A stretch of 5,068 bases of DNA from contig DMZE01000102.1 in assembly GCA_003492055.1 (NCBI GenBank), forward strand, positions 1 through 5,068. Direction: 5' to 3'. Every line of letters begins with the position of its first letter. Within the stretch, counting starts at the first letter, position 1. The stretch is from Cellvibrionales bacterium (GTDB lineage: Bacteria; Pseudomonadota; Gammaproteobacteria; Pseudomonadales; UBA7434). Below the pieces are notes generated by a model. It did not search any database and was not told the origin of the DNA. It saw nothing but the letters and a program-made list of their open reading frames with translations. Positions 1 through 5,068 of this stretch are shown here, piece by piece. Made by a program: the position numbers and the translations under genes.

Positions 1-183
1 TTATCATTCTCTTTTATCATTAATGGAGCGAGGCTTATCATCCAATTATTCAATAATAGTGGGCCTTCTCGTTGTTGTGGGCAGTATAACCAATACCTTA
101 AACAAAAAATCATTTGCAATTGGGTCAATTTGTCGTAAATTAAAGTCTTTAAAAATAATGACCACCAAAGAGCACGCAAACCC
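1..183. promoter_or_regulatory. Spacer upstream of the crotonase gene with repeated TTATCAT motifs
   Basis: No convincing gene is seen in this AT-rich spacer. TTATCATT occurs at 1-8 and 14-21 and TTATCATC at 35-42, all in the same orientation. A weak sigma70-like pair, TTGCAA (114-119) and TAAATT (136-141) with a 16-bp gap, could drive the downstream gene; each box matches 4 of 6 consensus bases. The gene to the left of the window is not visible, so part of this stretch could also serve it. The promoter call is inference. Confidence 0.25.
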
Positions 184-852
184 ATGGCATTGATTACACT
201 CACCACTGAATCTGAGTCCAACATCCATTACGCCACCATCACTATGCATGATGACGGCAAATTTAACCCCGATACCTTGGCTGAGTTCAATGCTGCCCTT
301 GATACGGTTTATAGCGATGTTCGAATTAATGCGCTCATTATCACCGGTGAAGGTAAATCCTTTTCGCAGGGTTTGGATATCGAATATCTTTTTTCTGCCG
401 GCACCGAAGGCGCAGCCAAGTTTATTGATGAGTGCATGGAAATGGTTGGCCGCTTATTAATCTTACCCATTCCTTCCGTTGCCGCTACCAACGGCCACGC
501 ATTCGGCCTAGGCGCCATGATATTAATGGCCAGTGATTACAAAGTAATGCGTAAAGATCGCGGCTATTTCTGCTTACCCGAAGTTGACCTCGACATGGTG
601 CTTATTCCATCAATGAATGCCTTAGTGAGAGATAAACTGGCTGGCCAAGCACTGCGTGACTTGCTGCTTACCGGCAAGCGTATAGGCGGCGAGCAAGCGG
701 TGAAATATAACGTGGTTGATCAGTGCTGTGATTTAGACGACCTACTAAGCAATGCAAAAGCCCTTTTACAACCCATGCTAGGTAAATCACGCGAAACACT
801 TACTGGTTTAAAAGCAGGCCTTCACCAAGATATTCTTCGCTATATTGACTAA
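184..852 (+). CDS. Enoyl-CoA hydratase/isomerase (crotonase) family protein, probably delta3,delta2-enoyl-CoA isomerase-like
   Basis: This 222-residue protein has the crotonase fold, which binds acyl-CoA thioesters and stabilises the enolate in an oxyanion hole. The first oxyanion segment is SFSQGLDIEY (residues 59-68) and the second NGHAFGLGAM (103-112). The glutamate that follows the second glycine cluster in true hydratases is replaced, with Met112 at about that place, whereas the second glutamate is kept as Glu133 in LPEVDL. One glutamate at this place is the pattern of delta3,delta2-enoyl-CoA isomerases, and the segment MRKDRG...EVDL (122-136) resembles plant and peroxisomal isomerases. 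The likely role is shifting double bonds during beta-oxidation of unsaturated fatty acids in the cytoplasm. It is shorter than the usual 255-260 residues. ATG 184 is the first start after an in-frame stop at 136; the only purine-rich stretch (AAAGAG, 167-172) lies 11 nt away, so the ribosome site is weak. Family is certain, the exact reaction is inferred. Confidence 0.9.
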   Translation: MALITLTTESESNIHYATITMHDDGKFNPDTLAEFNAALDTVYSDVRINALIITGEGKSFSQGLDIEYLFSAGTEGAAKFIDECMEMVGRLLILPIPSVAATNGHAFGLGAMILMASDYKVMRKDRGYFCLPEVDLDMVLIPSMNALVRDKLAGQALRDLLLTGKRIGGEQAVKYNVVDQCCDLDDLLSNAKALLQPMLGKSRETLTGLKAGLHQDILRYID

Positions 853-910
853 CTCGGCGCAGCAATATAGCCGTATTTGTACCATCATAATACTGAGTAA
901 TTGAGACGCA

Positions 911-919
911 TGGTATTAT
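911..919 (+). promoter_or_regulatory. Possible extended -10 promoter for the MFS gene
   Basis: TGGTATTAT fits an extended -10 element (TGn followed by TATTAT, 5 of 6 bases of the consensus). No good -35 box lies 16-18 bp upstream, which extended -10 promoters tolerate. A start near 926 would give a leader of about 45 nt before the TTG start codon. A CATAAT at 886-891 is an alternative. The MFS gene could also be read through from the crotonase gene, since no terminator separates them. Confidence 0.25.
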
Positions 920-971
920 GTTTACCTTGATATCGTTCTCGCGCTAAGCGCACAATACTCGGGCTATTTCT

Positions 972-2288
972 TTGCAAAACCAAGACACGGCGTCAATCTC
1001 TGGTTGGCGTCGCTCCCTTAACACACTGAATATTCGCCAATTTCGTTGGCTAATGGCCGGTAATGCCGCCTTCTTTTTGGCCATGCAAGGGCAAGTGCTT
1101 ACCCGCACCTTTTTAGCTTGGGAATTAACCCAAGAAGAAATGTCACTGGCTTATATCAATATTGCTTTTGCTATTCCCATGTTAATTTTTTCTTTACTGG
1201 GCGGTGCTATGAGTGATCGCATAGAGCGGCGCAAGCTCATTGTTATTGGACAGCTTATTTTATTAGCCAATGAATGCACAATCATGGGATTACTGATTGT
1301 AGGCACTTTGGAATTTTGGAATCTATTAATCGCAGGCATGATCGCGGGCTCCATTATGCCGTTTATTATGCCGGCGCGTACCGCCTTAGTGTATAACGTG
1401 GTAGGGGCCAACAAACTAGGCGGCGCAATGGCATTATCTAGCGCGGTTATGAATTTATCGCGCATCCTCGGCCCAGCGATGATGGGCTTTGCTATTAGCC
1501 TCTACTCAACCGTTGGCGCATACATTATTGCTGTCACTTTATATTCTACGTCAGTGTTGTGCATGCTCGGCATTCAGCGCAATAAAAATAACCATGGTAA
1601 TGCGCTTAAACCATCACTCAGCCAAGATGTCCTCGCTGGCATTATGTATGTCAAATCTTATCGACCTTTATTGATATGTATCTTGTTTGGGCTTGCCCCC
1701 ATGTTACTGGCCATGCCCTTCCAGAGTTTCTTAGTGGTCTTTGCCGATCAAGTATGGGCGGTGGGTGAGCGTGGCTTAGGGATACTAATGGGAATGTCTG
1801 GCTTAGGTGGCGTTATCGGCTCTATTTGGGTTGCTCAACGTGGGGAACGTATAGATCGTACAAAACTGATGACACTCAACGCCCTACTCTTTGGCGTGTT
1901 GATTATTGTTTTTTCACTGACTAGTAACTTTTACTTAGCGCTAATCCCGTTGGTGTTTGCCAACATTTGCTCTAGCGCCAGCCAAACCTTAAACACCACC
2001 ACAACACAATTGTTAGTTGATGACGCACAACGCGGTCGCACATCATCACTTATGATGATGGCTTATGGATTAACGCCGCTGGGTGTATTACCTATGGCTT
2101 TCTTAGCGCAGCATATTGGCGTGCAATGGGCCACAATTACCGGCTGTGTCACCTTAGTGTTTATTCTTACTGGCTTTTATTGGCAGAGCCAAACACTCAA
2201 AACATTGGACCAAGCGGTCAAAGAAAAATTAAACCGCCTTAATGTATCCGCGGCTAACGCTCTATCTGACCCAGATTCGCATGCATAA
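972..2288 (+). CDS. Major facilitator superfamily transporter, EntS/MFS_3-like exporter
   Basis: This 438-residue inner-membrane protein has about 12 hydrophobic segments. The loop between helices 2 and 3 carries the MFS signature A, GGAMSDRIERRK (77-88). Further on, MPARTALV (133-140) and the NLSRILGPAMMGF stretch (161-173) are typical of the group that contains the enterobactin exporter EntS and many uncharacterised drug or siderophore effluxers. A soluble loop (about 202-222) splits the two six-helix halves and the last 30 residues are a hydrophilic tail. It probably exports a small molecule using the proton gradient; the substrate cannot be told and no siderophore genes are visible. The start is TTG: an in-frame TAA at 945 leaves only ATT 966 and TTG 972, and the next ATG (residue 28) would cut into helix 1 and lose the conserved FRWL. 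No clear Shine-Dalgarno is seen. The 3' end overlaps the opposing SDR gene by 35 bp. Confidence 0.9.
   Translation: MQNQDTASISGWRRSLNTLNIRQFRWLMAGNAAFFLAMQGQVLTRTFLAWELTQEEMSLAYINIAFAIPMLIFSLLGGAMSDRIERRKLIVIGQLILLANECTIMGLLIVGTLEFWNLLIAGMIAGSIMPFIMPARTALVYNVVGANKLGGAMALSSAVMNLSRILGPAMMGFAISLYSTVGAYIIAVTLYSTSVLCMLGIQRNKNNHGNALKPSLSQDVLAGIMYVKSYRPLLICILFGLAPMLLAMPFQSFLVVFADQVWAVGERGLGILMGMSGLGGVIGSIWVAQRGERIDRTKLMTLNALLFGVLIIVFSLTSNFYLALIPLVFANICSSASQTLNTTTTQLLVDDAQRGRTSSLMMMAYGLTPLGVLPMAFLAQHIGVQWATITGCVTLVFILTGFYWQSQTLKTLDQAVKEKLNRLNVSAANALSDPDSHA
2254..2288. other. 35-bp convergent overlap of the MFS and SDR coding ends
   Basis: The last 11 codons and stop of the MFS gene (+) are antisense to the last 11 codons and stop of the SDR gene (-). 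The stop codons are TAA at 2286-2288 (+) and TAG read from 2256-2254 (-). No terminator hairpin can be seen at this junction, so each transcript probably runs into the other gene and the two mRNAs may pair at their 3' ends. Confidence 0.9.
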
Positions 2289-2961
2289 CCGAACCATTCA
2301 TTACTGGGTTTTCGGCGGCAAACTTTAAAGTTCTCGCCATTTCACTCGGCTCAATTAAGCGATTAAACGTAACGCCACTGGCAATATCGTTCAGAATTTC
2401 ACGACTGCCGCCTACATGATCACTAAGCATTTCCGTTTCAGTAAAGCCCGGACATACACATACGGCATGAATCCCTTTACCGGCTAAATCCTGGCAGTTA
2501 GAACGCATTAAGCCAACCATGGCATGTTTAGAGGTGACATAAGAACAGCTATTAGCCACCGCTTTTTCAGACAATGTTGAACCCACATAAATAATGGAAG
2601 AGCCCGCCCCCATAGAGGACAACAGTAATTGATTCAATTGCGCAGGCGCAATAACATTAACCTGCATCACCTGATGCAAATCCTCGGCAGTTACCGAGTC
2701 AATATTATCTTTAAGCAGTAAACCGGCGCTGTGAATAACACTGAGCTGCTCCACACCCTCTACGGCTTTAGCTAACGCAGCCGCAATACCTTGTGTCCAA
2801 TCAGTATGCGATAAATCTGCGGCAATATGAGTAATGCCGGCTAGCTCGGGATCACGACGCGATAGATTAATAACACGATAGCCATCATCAAGAAATAATT
2901 GAGCCGTAGCTCGACCAATACCGCGGCTCGCACCGGTAATTACAAGGGCTTTTTTTGACAT
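2254..2961 (-). CDS. Classical short-chain dehydrogenase/reductase (SDR), NADP(H)-type
   Basis: This 235-residue cytoplasmic oxidoreductase has a complete classical SDR signature: TGASRGIG (9-16) for the dinucleotide, Asp49 in AADL for the adenine, HSAG (77-80) in place of NNAG, Asn102, Ser128 in YVGS, and YVTSK (141-145) with the catalytic Tyr and Lys, then CPG (170-172). Arginines 35 and 36 after the second strand favour NADP(H). The substrate is a carbonyl or alcohol that cannot be named from sequence. The size and NADPH preference fit sepiapterin reductase-like enzymes, and the divergent neighbour is a pterin synthase homologue, so a pterin role is possible; it does not look like FolM. 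The start ATG has an AAGAG (plus-strand CTCTT, 2969-2973) seven bases upstream. The gene converges with the MFS gene and their coding ends overlap at 2254-2288. Confidence 0.93.
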   Translation of the reverse strand: MSKKALVITGASRGIGRATAQLFLDDGYRVINLSRRDPELAGITHIAADLSHTDWTQGIAAALAKAVEGVEQLSVIHSAGLLLKDNIDSVTAEDLHQVMQVNVIAPAQLNQLLLSSMGAGSSIIYVGSTLSEKAVANSCSYVTSKHAMVGLMRSNCQDLAGKGIHAVCVCPGFTETEMLSDHVGGSREILNDIASGVTFNRLIEPSEMARTLKFAAENPVMNGSVMHANLGQIER

Positions 2962-2995
2962 AAAACAACTCTTAAGCTGATTGAATAAAATGCAA

Positions 2996-3013
2996 TTATC
3001 ATCTGGATGATAA
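2996..3013. repeat. Perfect 8-2-8 palindrome, candidate operator
   Basis: TTATCATC, two bases TG, then GATGATAA form an 18-bp perfect inverted repeat, 35 bp upstream of the SDR start. It lies 13 bp beyond the possible SDR -10, on the downstream side, a place where a bound dimer would block transcription. The same TTATCATC half-site is found at 35-42 upstream of the crotonase gene and at 4263-4270 beside rnr. No known regulator is recognised. Confidence 0.4.
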
Positions 3014-3051
3014 AGATATACCGCTAGTATAACGGCTAACTGAAAAAAACT

Positions 3052-3061
3052 GGATTAATCC
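3052..3061. repeat. 10-bp palindrome next to a TATAAT box
   Basis: GGATTAATCC is a perfect palindrome ending four bases before the TATAAT at 3066. It falls in the spacer between -35 and -10 if that box is used, so it could be an operator for the pterin synthase-like gene. Ten-base palindromes also arise by chance, so the call is weak. Confidence 0.2.
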
Positions 3062-3113
3062 TCGATATAATACAACTTTTCAATACATCCTAATTGATAG
3101 TCGAATATACTCT

Positions 3114-3137
3114 GGCTTGTCATACTCATAACAAGCC
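3114..3137 (+). repeat. 7-bp stem hairpin in the leader of the pterin synthase-like gene
   Basis: GGCTTGT (3114-3120) and ACAAGCC (3131-3137) pair perfectly around a 10-nt loop. If transcription starts after TATAAT 3066 this hairpin lies in a 5' leader of about 170 nt. No T-run follows it, so it is not a terminator. It does not match a riboswitch I recognise, including preQ1 types. Confidence 0.3.
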
Positions 3138-3238
3138 GTTTATGGCAGTAAAGTGATCCAGTTGCCAAGCTCAAAAGGTATACTGACAACATACTTACTG
3201 AGTAATACATATTCAACAAACGAGCTCATCAATACATC

Positions 3239-3242
3239 AGGA
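3239..3242 (+). promoter_or_regulatory. Ribosome binding site that fixes the start at 3249
   Basis: AGGA lies six bases before the ATG at 3249. This supports 3249 over the upstream in-frame GTG at 3153, which would add 32 residues with no likeness to the family. Confidence 0.6.
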
Positions 3243-3248
3243 TTAACT

Positions 3249-3743
3249 ATGTCTCATCGATTGACGACCATCAACATTTGTAAAGAAGCCTTAAAGTTTT
3301 CTGGCGCACACTTTACTATTTTTTCGGCTACCGATCGTGAACGCCTGCACGGACACAACTTTAGAGTGCGTGCCGAGGTCACCGCTCCGGTTGATGACAA
3401 CGGCATGTGCTTTAACTACCAAGAAATCAAAACTCGACTGCGTACCATCTGTAACGCACTCGATGAATATATGTTGTTACCCGGCAAATCTCCGCATCTT
3501 AAGATTGAACATATAGACAAACAGTATCATGTTCATTTTAATGATGAAGTGATGGTTTTTATTGCCGATGACACTCGCATATTGGATATACGTAACACCA
3601 CAGTTGAAGAGTTCTCGTATTATATTCTTGATCAAATGGTCAGCGCAGACACATTCTTTATTGAAAATGACGTTGCCAATATCACTATTGGTGTTTCATC
3701 GGGTGATGGCCAATGGGGATCATCCACTTGGGTCGCCAGCTAA
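3249..3743 (+). CDS. Divergent 6-pyruvoyl-tetrahydropterin synthase / QueD-like protein (COG0720)
   Basis: This 164-residue protein belongs to the tunnelling-fold PTPS/QueD family, which acts on dihydroneopterin triphosphate. The zinc ligands are present: His21 in FSGAH and His34 and His36 in LHGHNF. The active site is unusual. No cysteine occurs in the segment before HGH where QueD and PTPS have their nucleophile; instead Glu31 gives ERLHGH, the ExxHGH pattern reported for PTPS-III proteins that make the folate precursor 6-hydroxymethyl-dihydropterin. The LDH pair is LDE (71-73), so the catalytic histidine is Glu73. The C-terminal KET-type anchoring motif is replaced by IGVSSGDG (147-154). 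An extra segment (about 83-106) separates LDEYMLLP from the NTTVEEF helix (116-122), making it longer than E. coli QueD (about 120). Activity could be PTPS-III-like, another pterin reaction, or lost. It stands divergent to an SDR, the partner class in biopterin synthesis. Family confident, function open. Confidence 0.85.
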   Translation: MSHRLTTINICKEALKFSGAHFTIFSATDRERLHGHNFRVRAEVTAPVDDNGMCFNYQEIKTRLRTICNALDEYMLLPGKSPHLKIEHIDKQYHVHFNDEVMVFIADDTRILDIRNTTVEEFSYYILDQMVSADTFFIENDVANITIGVSSGDGQWGSSTWVAS

Positions 3744-3773
3744 AAAAACCTCTAACGACACGGATATGCTGCA

Positions 3774-3821
3774 GCCATTGCAGATCGATTGAAGTGCCAT
3801 TGCAGATCGATTGAAGTGCCA
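3774..3821. repeat. Perfect 22-bp tandem duplication
   Basis: The unit begins GCCATTGCAGATCGATT and runs 22 bp. It occurs at 3774-3795 and again at 3796-3817 with no mismatch, followed by the first four bases of a third copy (3818-3821). It lies 30 bp beyond the stop of the pterin synthase-like gene. Perfect identity implies a recent duplication by replication slippage or selection on a repeated site. Confidence 0.95.
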
Positions 3822-4043
3822 CTTAAGAGACGCTTAAGGTCCACCACAGAAAAAACCAAGCGTTAGAGCAAAACTATGTCACATTTAAAAAAATAATCGG
3901 ATATTGCCAAAAAAATATAAAACTCTGCTTAAACTTACATATTAAAGTGCTAAAACCATTCAAATATGCCCCTCTAAAAACACAAGTCTTTGTTTTTAAT
4001 AGAATTAACAGCATCAAAGTAAAATCGTTAGCCAACTAACACA

Positions 4044-4074
4044 TTGACTATATTCGGCCATTTAACCCCATAAA
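4044..4074 (+). promoter_or_regulatory. Weak candidate promoter before the hairpin/terminator unit
   Basis: TTGACT (4044-4049, 5 of 6 consensus bases) is followed after 19 bp by CATAAA (4069-4074, 4 of 6). The gap is longer than ideal. If used, a transcript from about 4080 to 4241 would be roughly 160 nt and would contain two hairpins and end at the terminator. Confidence 0.2.
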
Positions 4075-4108
4075 CATGCTTATTCAGCACAAGGGGACAT
4101 CAAGTCCC

Positions 4109-4183
4109 ATGTTTTATCGAATACTGTTGTGTTTATATAGATCCATCGCGCAACGATCATCATTTGTTACGCAGTCGGCCTAG
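4109..4183 (+). CDS. Possible 24-codon small ORF (very tentative)
   Basis: ATG 4109 to TAG 4181-4183 reads as a 24-residue peptide starting MFYRILLCLYRSI, with a short hydrophobic N-terminal part and basic residues. AAGGGG (4091-4096) lies upstream, though 12 bases from the ATG, longer than ideal. The hairpin GGGAC/GTCCC (4094-4108) would cover part of that site and reach the base before the ATG. An in-frame ATG at 4076 would give 35 residues. The stop lies in the second hairpin and the terminator follows 32 bases later. An ORF this short is expected by chance, so the case rests only on the surrounding signals. No family is recognised. Confidence 0.15.
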   Translation: MFYRILLCLYRSIAQRSSFVTQSA

Positions 4184-4214
4184 CCGACAAAGTTTTAAGA
4201 AGTAACCTCATTTT

Positions 4215-4241
4215 AACGCCGGCTTATGCCGGCGTTTTTTT
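4215..4241 (+). terminator. Strong rho-independent terminator, plus strand
   Basis: AACGCCGGC and GCCGGCGTT form a perfect 9-bp GC-rich stem around a TTAT loop, with a run of seven T at 4235-4241. In the other direction the stem is followed by TTAAAATG rather than a T-run, so it acts mainly on plus-strand transcripts and is not a good terminator for rnr. It would end transcripts from the pterin synthase-like gene or from the putative small unit at 4091-4241. Confidence 0.85.
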
Positions 4242-4299
4242 ATGCCTCGAAAAAGTGCCGCTTTATCATCAGCCAGATACACAGAACTTAGTCATAACG

Positions 4300-5068
4300 T
4301 TATTTCAGTTTTCGAGCCGCTTTGCTTTTAGACGTTTTTTTAGTGGCCGAAGGCTTCTTTGATGCCGCCGATGCAGATTTAGGCTTCGCTTTTTTACCGC
4401 CTTTCTTTTTTGCGGCAGCCTTTTTACTCGGTTTATTTTTGCCAGACGACTTGTCTTTAACACCCGACTTGCCCTTACCACCGGCTCCGGCTTTAAGGCT
4501 TCTAGCGCTTGCTTCCTTTCTATCCTTAGCTTTTTTATCCTTGAAGCGTTTTTTATCATCGCCCGGTTTTACCGCGCCATGCATTTCTAAGTCAACTTTA
4601 CGCTCATCAAGATCAACCCGCGCAACCACTACTTTTACTTTATCACCCAAGCAGTAAACAACGCCTGTGCGCTCACCGACTAAGCGCTGTTGCGCCTGAT
4701 CAAAGCGAAAGAAATCTTGACCCAAACTATTAATATGCACCAAGCCTTCAACAAAAAGATTCTCTAGCTCAACAAAAATACCAAAGCGTGTTACCCCAGC
4801 CACAACACCGTCAAAGGTTTCACCAATACGATCTTGTAAGTACTCACATTTAAGCCATGCGGTAACATCACGCGTGGCATCATCGGCACGACGCTCAGCC
4901 ATAGATGTGTGCATGCCCGCAGCAACAATATCGGCTTGGCTATAAGGATAAATAATTTTTTTAGAAATTACTTTAGCGCCAGGCACACGCTTCACTTGAT
5001 CACAAATTTTACGACTACGCACAATACTGCGAATAGCACGATGCACTAACAAATCAGGATAGCGGCGT
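4300..5068 (-). CDS. rnr: Ribonuclease R, C-terminal 255 residues (partial, continues beyond the right edge)
   Basis: RNase R is a processive 3'-to-5' exoribonuclease that degrades structured RNA and takes part in rRNA and trans-translation quality control. The visible part begins inside the RNB catalytic domain with RRYPDLLVHRAI, then SMAERRADDATRDV (about 55-68), which closes that domain. An S1 RNA-binding domain follows (about 84-162; RFGIFVELENLFVEGLVHI and the DERKVDLEM end). The last 85 or so residues are a lysine-, serine- and alanine-rich tail of low complexity, as in enterobacterial RNase R, where the basic tail aids RNA unwinding and ribosome or SmpB contacts. The frame is open to the window edge, and five residues (RRYPD) precede the TTG at 5052, so that codon is an internal leucine and not a start. 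The true start and catalytic aspartates lie outside. No terminator with a T-run is seen for this strand. Confidence 0.96.
   Translation of the reverse strand, partial: RRYPDLLVHRAIRSIVRSRKICDQVKRVPGAKVISKKIIYPYSQADIVAAGMHTSMAERRADDATRDVTAWLKCEYLQDRIGETFDGVVAGVTRFGIFVELENLFVEGLVHINSLGQDFFRFDQAQQRLVGERTGVVYCLGDKVKVVVARVDLDERKVDLEMHGAVKPGDDKKRFKDKKAKDRKEASARSLKAGAGGKGKSGVKDKSSGKNKPSKKAAAKKKGGKKAKPKSASAASKKPSATKKTSKSKAARKLK

Larger units (their letters stand above)
2962..3248. promoter_or_regulatory. Divergent promoter region between the SDR and the pterin synthase-like gene
   Basis: The 287-bp spacer must hold the promoters of both neighbouring genes. A perfect TATAAT is at 3066-3071 (+), with no good -35 box at the right distance; a TATACT at 3106-3111 is a second candidate. 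On the minus strand TATACT (plus-strand AGTATA, 3026-3031) could be the -10 of the SDR gene. Three inverted repeats lie here: 2996-3013, 3052-3061 and 3114-3137. Their placement suggests shared regulation, which is inference. Confidence 0.45.
4091..4241 (+). ncRNA. Candidate small structured transcript ending at an orphan terminator
   Basis: Three hairpins stand in a row on the plus strand: GGGAC/GTCCC (4094-4108, 5-nt loop), GTCGGC/GCCGAC (4174-4188, 3-nt loop) and the terminator stem (4215-4236) with its T-run. The nearest annotated plus-strand gene ends 470 bp upstream. This could be a small RNA, a processed 3' UTR of the pterin synthase-like mRNA, or a tiny gene. It does not match 6S, 4.5S, tmRNA or a tRNA as far as I can see. 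Confidence 0.25.
3744..4299. other. Gene-poor AT-rich spacer with repeats, hairpins and a terminator
   Basis: No protein gene of normal size is seen on either strand, and no tRNA cloverleaf or other known RNA is recognised. It contains a 22-bp tandem duplication (3774-3821), two close CTTAAG copies (3822-3827 and 3833-3838), an AT-rich stretch (about 3880-4040), two small hairpins (4094-4108 and 4174-4188), a possible tiny ORF (4109-4183) and a strong terminator (4215-4241). No hairpin with a T-run follows directly after the pterin synthase-like gene, so its transcript may extend across the spacer to that terminator. Confidence 0.6.

Noticed and set aside
1..42. Fur box upstream of the crotonase gene
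   Set aside because: The TTATCAT motifs are direct repeats 13 and 21 bases apart, not the interleaved inverted hexamers of a Fur box.
891..901. TACTGAGTAAT shared with 3196-3206 as a common operator
   Set aside because: Shared 11-mers are expected several times by chance in 5 kb, and the positions relative to the two genes do not match.
1151..1465. Minus-strand open frame inside the MFS gene
   Set aside because: It lies fully within a well-supported membrane transporter gene and has no recognisable domain or ribosome site.
2254..2961. FolM (dihydromonapterin reductase) assignment for the SDR
   Set aside because: FolM has a different glycine motif and sequence pattern; this protein has the ordinary classical TGASRGIG and YVTSK set.
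3153..3248. GTG at 3153 as the start of the PTPS-like gene
   Set aside because: The extra 32 residues show no family likeness, have no ribosome site, and ATG 3249 has AGGA six bases upstream.
3774..3821. CRISPR array
   Set aside because: The copies are directly adjacent with no spacers and there are only two; no cas genes are present.
4215..4241. Bidirectional terminator serving rnr as well
   Set aside because: On the minus strand the stem is followed by TTAAAATG, not a T-run.
4322..4657. Open frame on the plus strand opposite rnr
   Set aside because: It is antisense to the low-complexity lysine-rich tail of RNase R; its Phe/Leu-rich product is the mirror of AAA/AAG and GCC codons.
5050..5052. 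TTG at 5052 as the rnr start
   Set aside because: The frame stays open to the edge and the upstream residues RRYPD match the conserved RNase R sequence, so the gene is cut by the window.

Overview
The window looks like a stretch of chromosome from a marine-type gammaproteobacterium. The clearest anchor is the C-terminal end of RNase R at the right edge, whose visible part reads much like the enterobacterial enzyme (RRYPDLLVHRA, SMAERRAD, an S1 domain and a lysine-rich tail). Moderate GC in the genes and AT-rich spacers also fit. The exact genus cannot be given from sequence alone. There is no sign of a phage, transposon, CRISPR array or defence system.

Layout, left to right. Bases 1-183 are a promoter-type spacer with repeated TTATCAT motifs. 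Bases 184-852 (+) encode a crotonase-fold protein that keeps only one of the two hydratase glutamates and resembles delta3,delta2-enoyl-CoA isomerases. Bases 972-2288 (+) encode a 12-TM major facilitator exporter of the EntS-like type with a TTG start. A classical short-chain dehydrogenase/reductase lies on the minus strand at 2254-2961, and its 3' end overlaps the MFS 3' end by 35 bp. After a 287-bp divergent spacer with several palindromes comes a divergent 6-pyruvoyl-tetrahydropterin synthase / QueD-like protein (3249-3743, +). A 556-bp gene-poor stretch follows (3744-4299). It holds a perfect 22-bp tandem duplication, small hairpins, a possible tiny ORF and a strong plus-strand terminator. 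The 3' end of rnr closes the window on the minus strand.

The most interesting unit is the divergent SDR / PTPS-like pair. PTPS followed by an SDR (sepiapterin reductase) is the order of the last steps of tetrahydrobiopterin synthesis. However, this PTPS-like protein lacks the usual cysteine, the histidine of the Asp-His pair and the usual pterin-anchoring glutamate, while keeping the three zinc histidines. A pterin-modifying pair with non-standard chemistry is therefore a hypothesis only. The second item of interest is the orphan terminator with two upstream hairpins at 4091-4241, which could end a small RNA or a very small gene. The crotonase and MFS genes are ordinary, and I see no firm functional link between them and the pterin-like pair.
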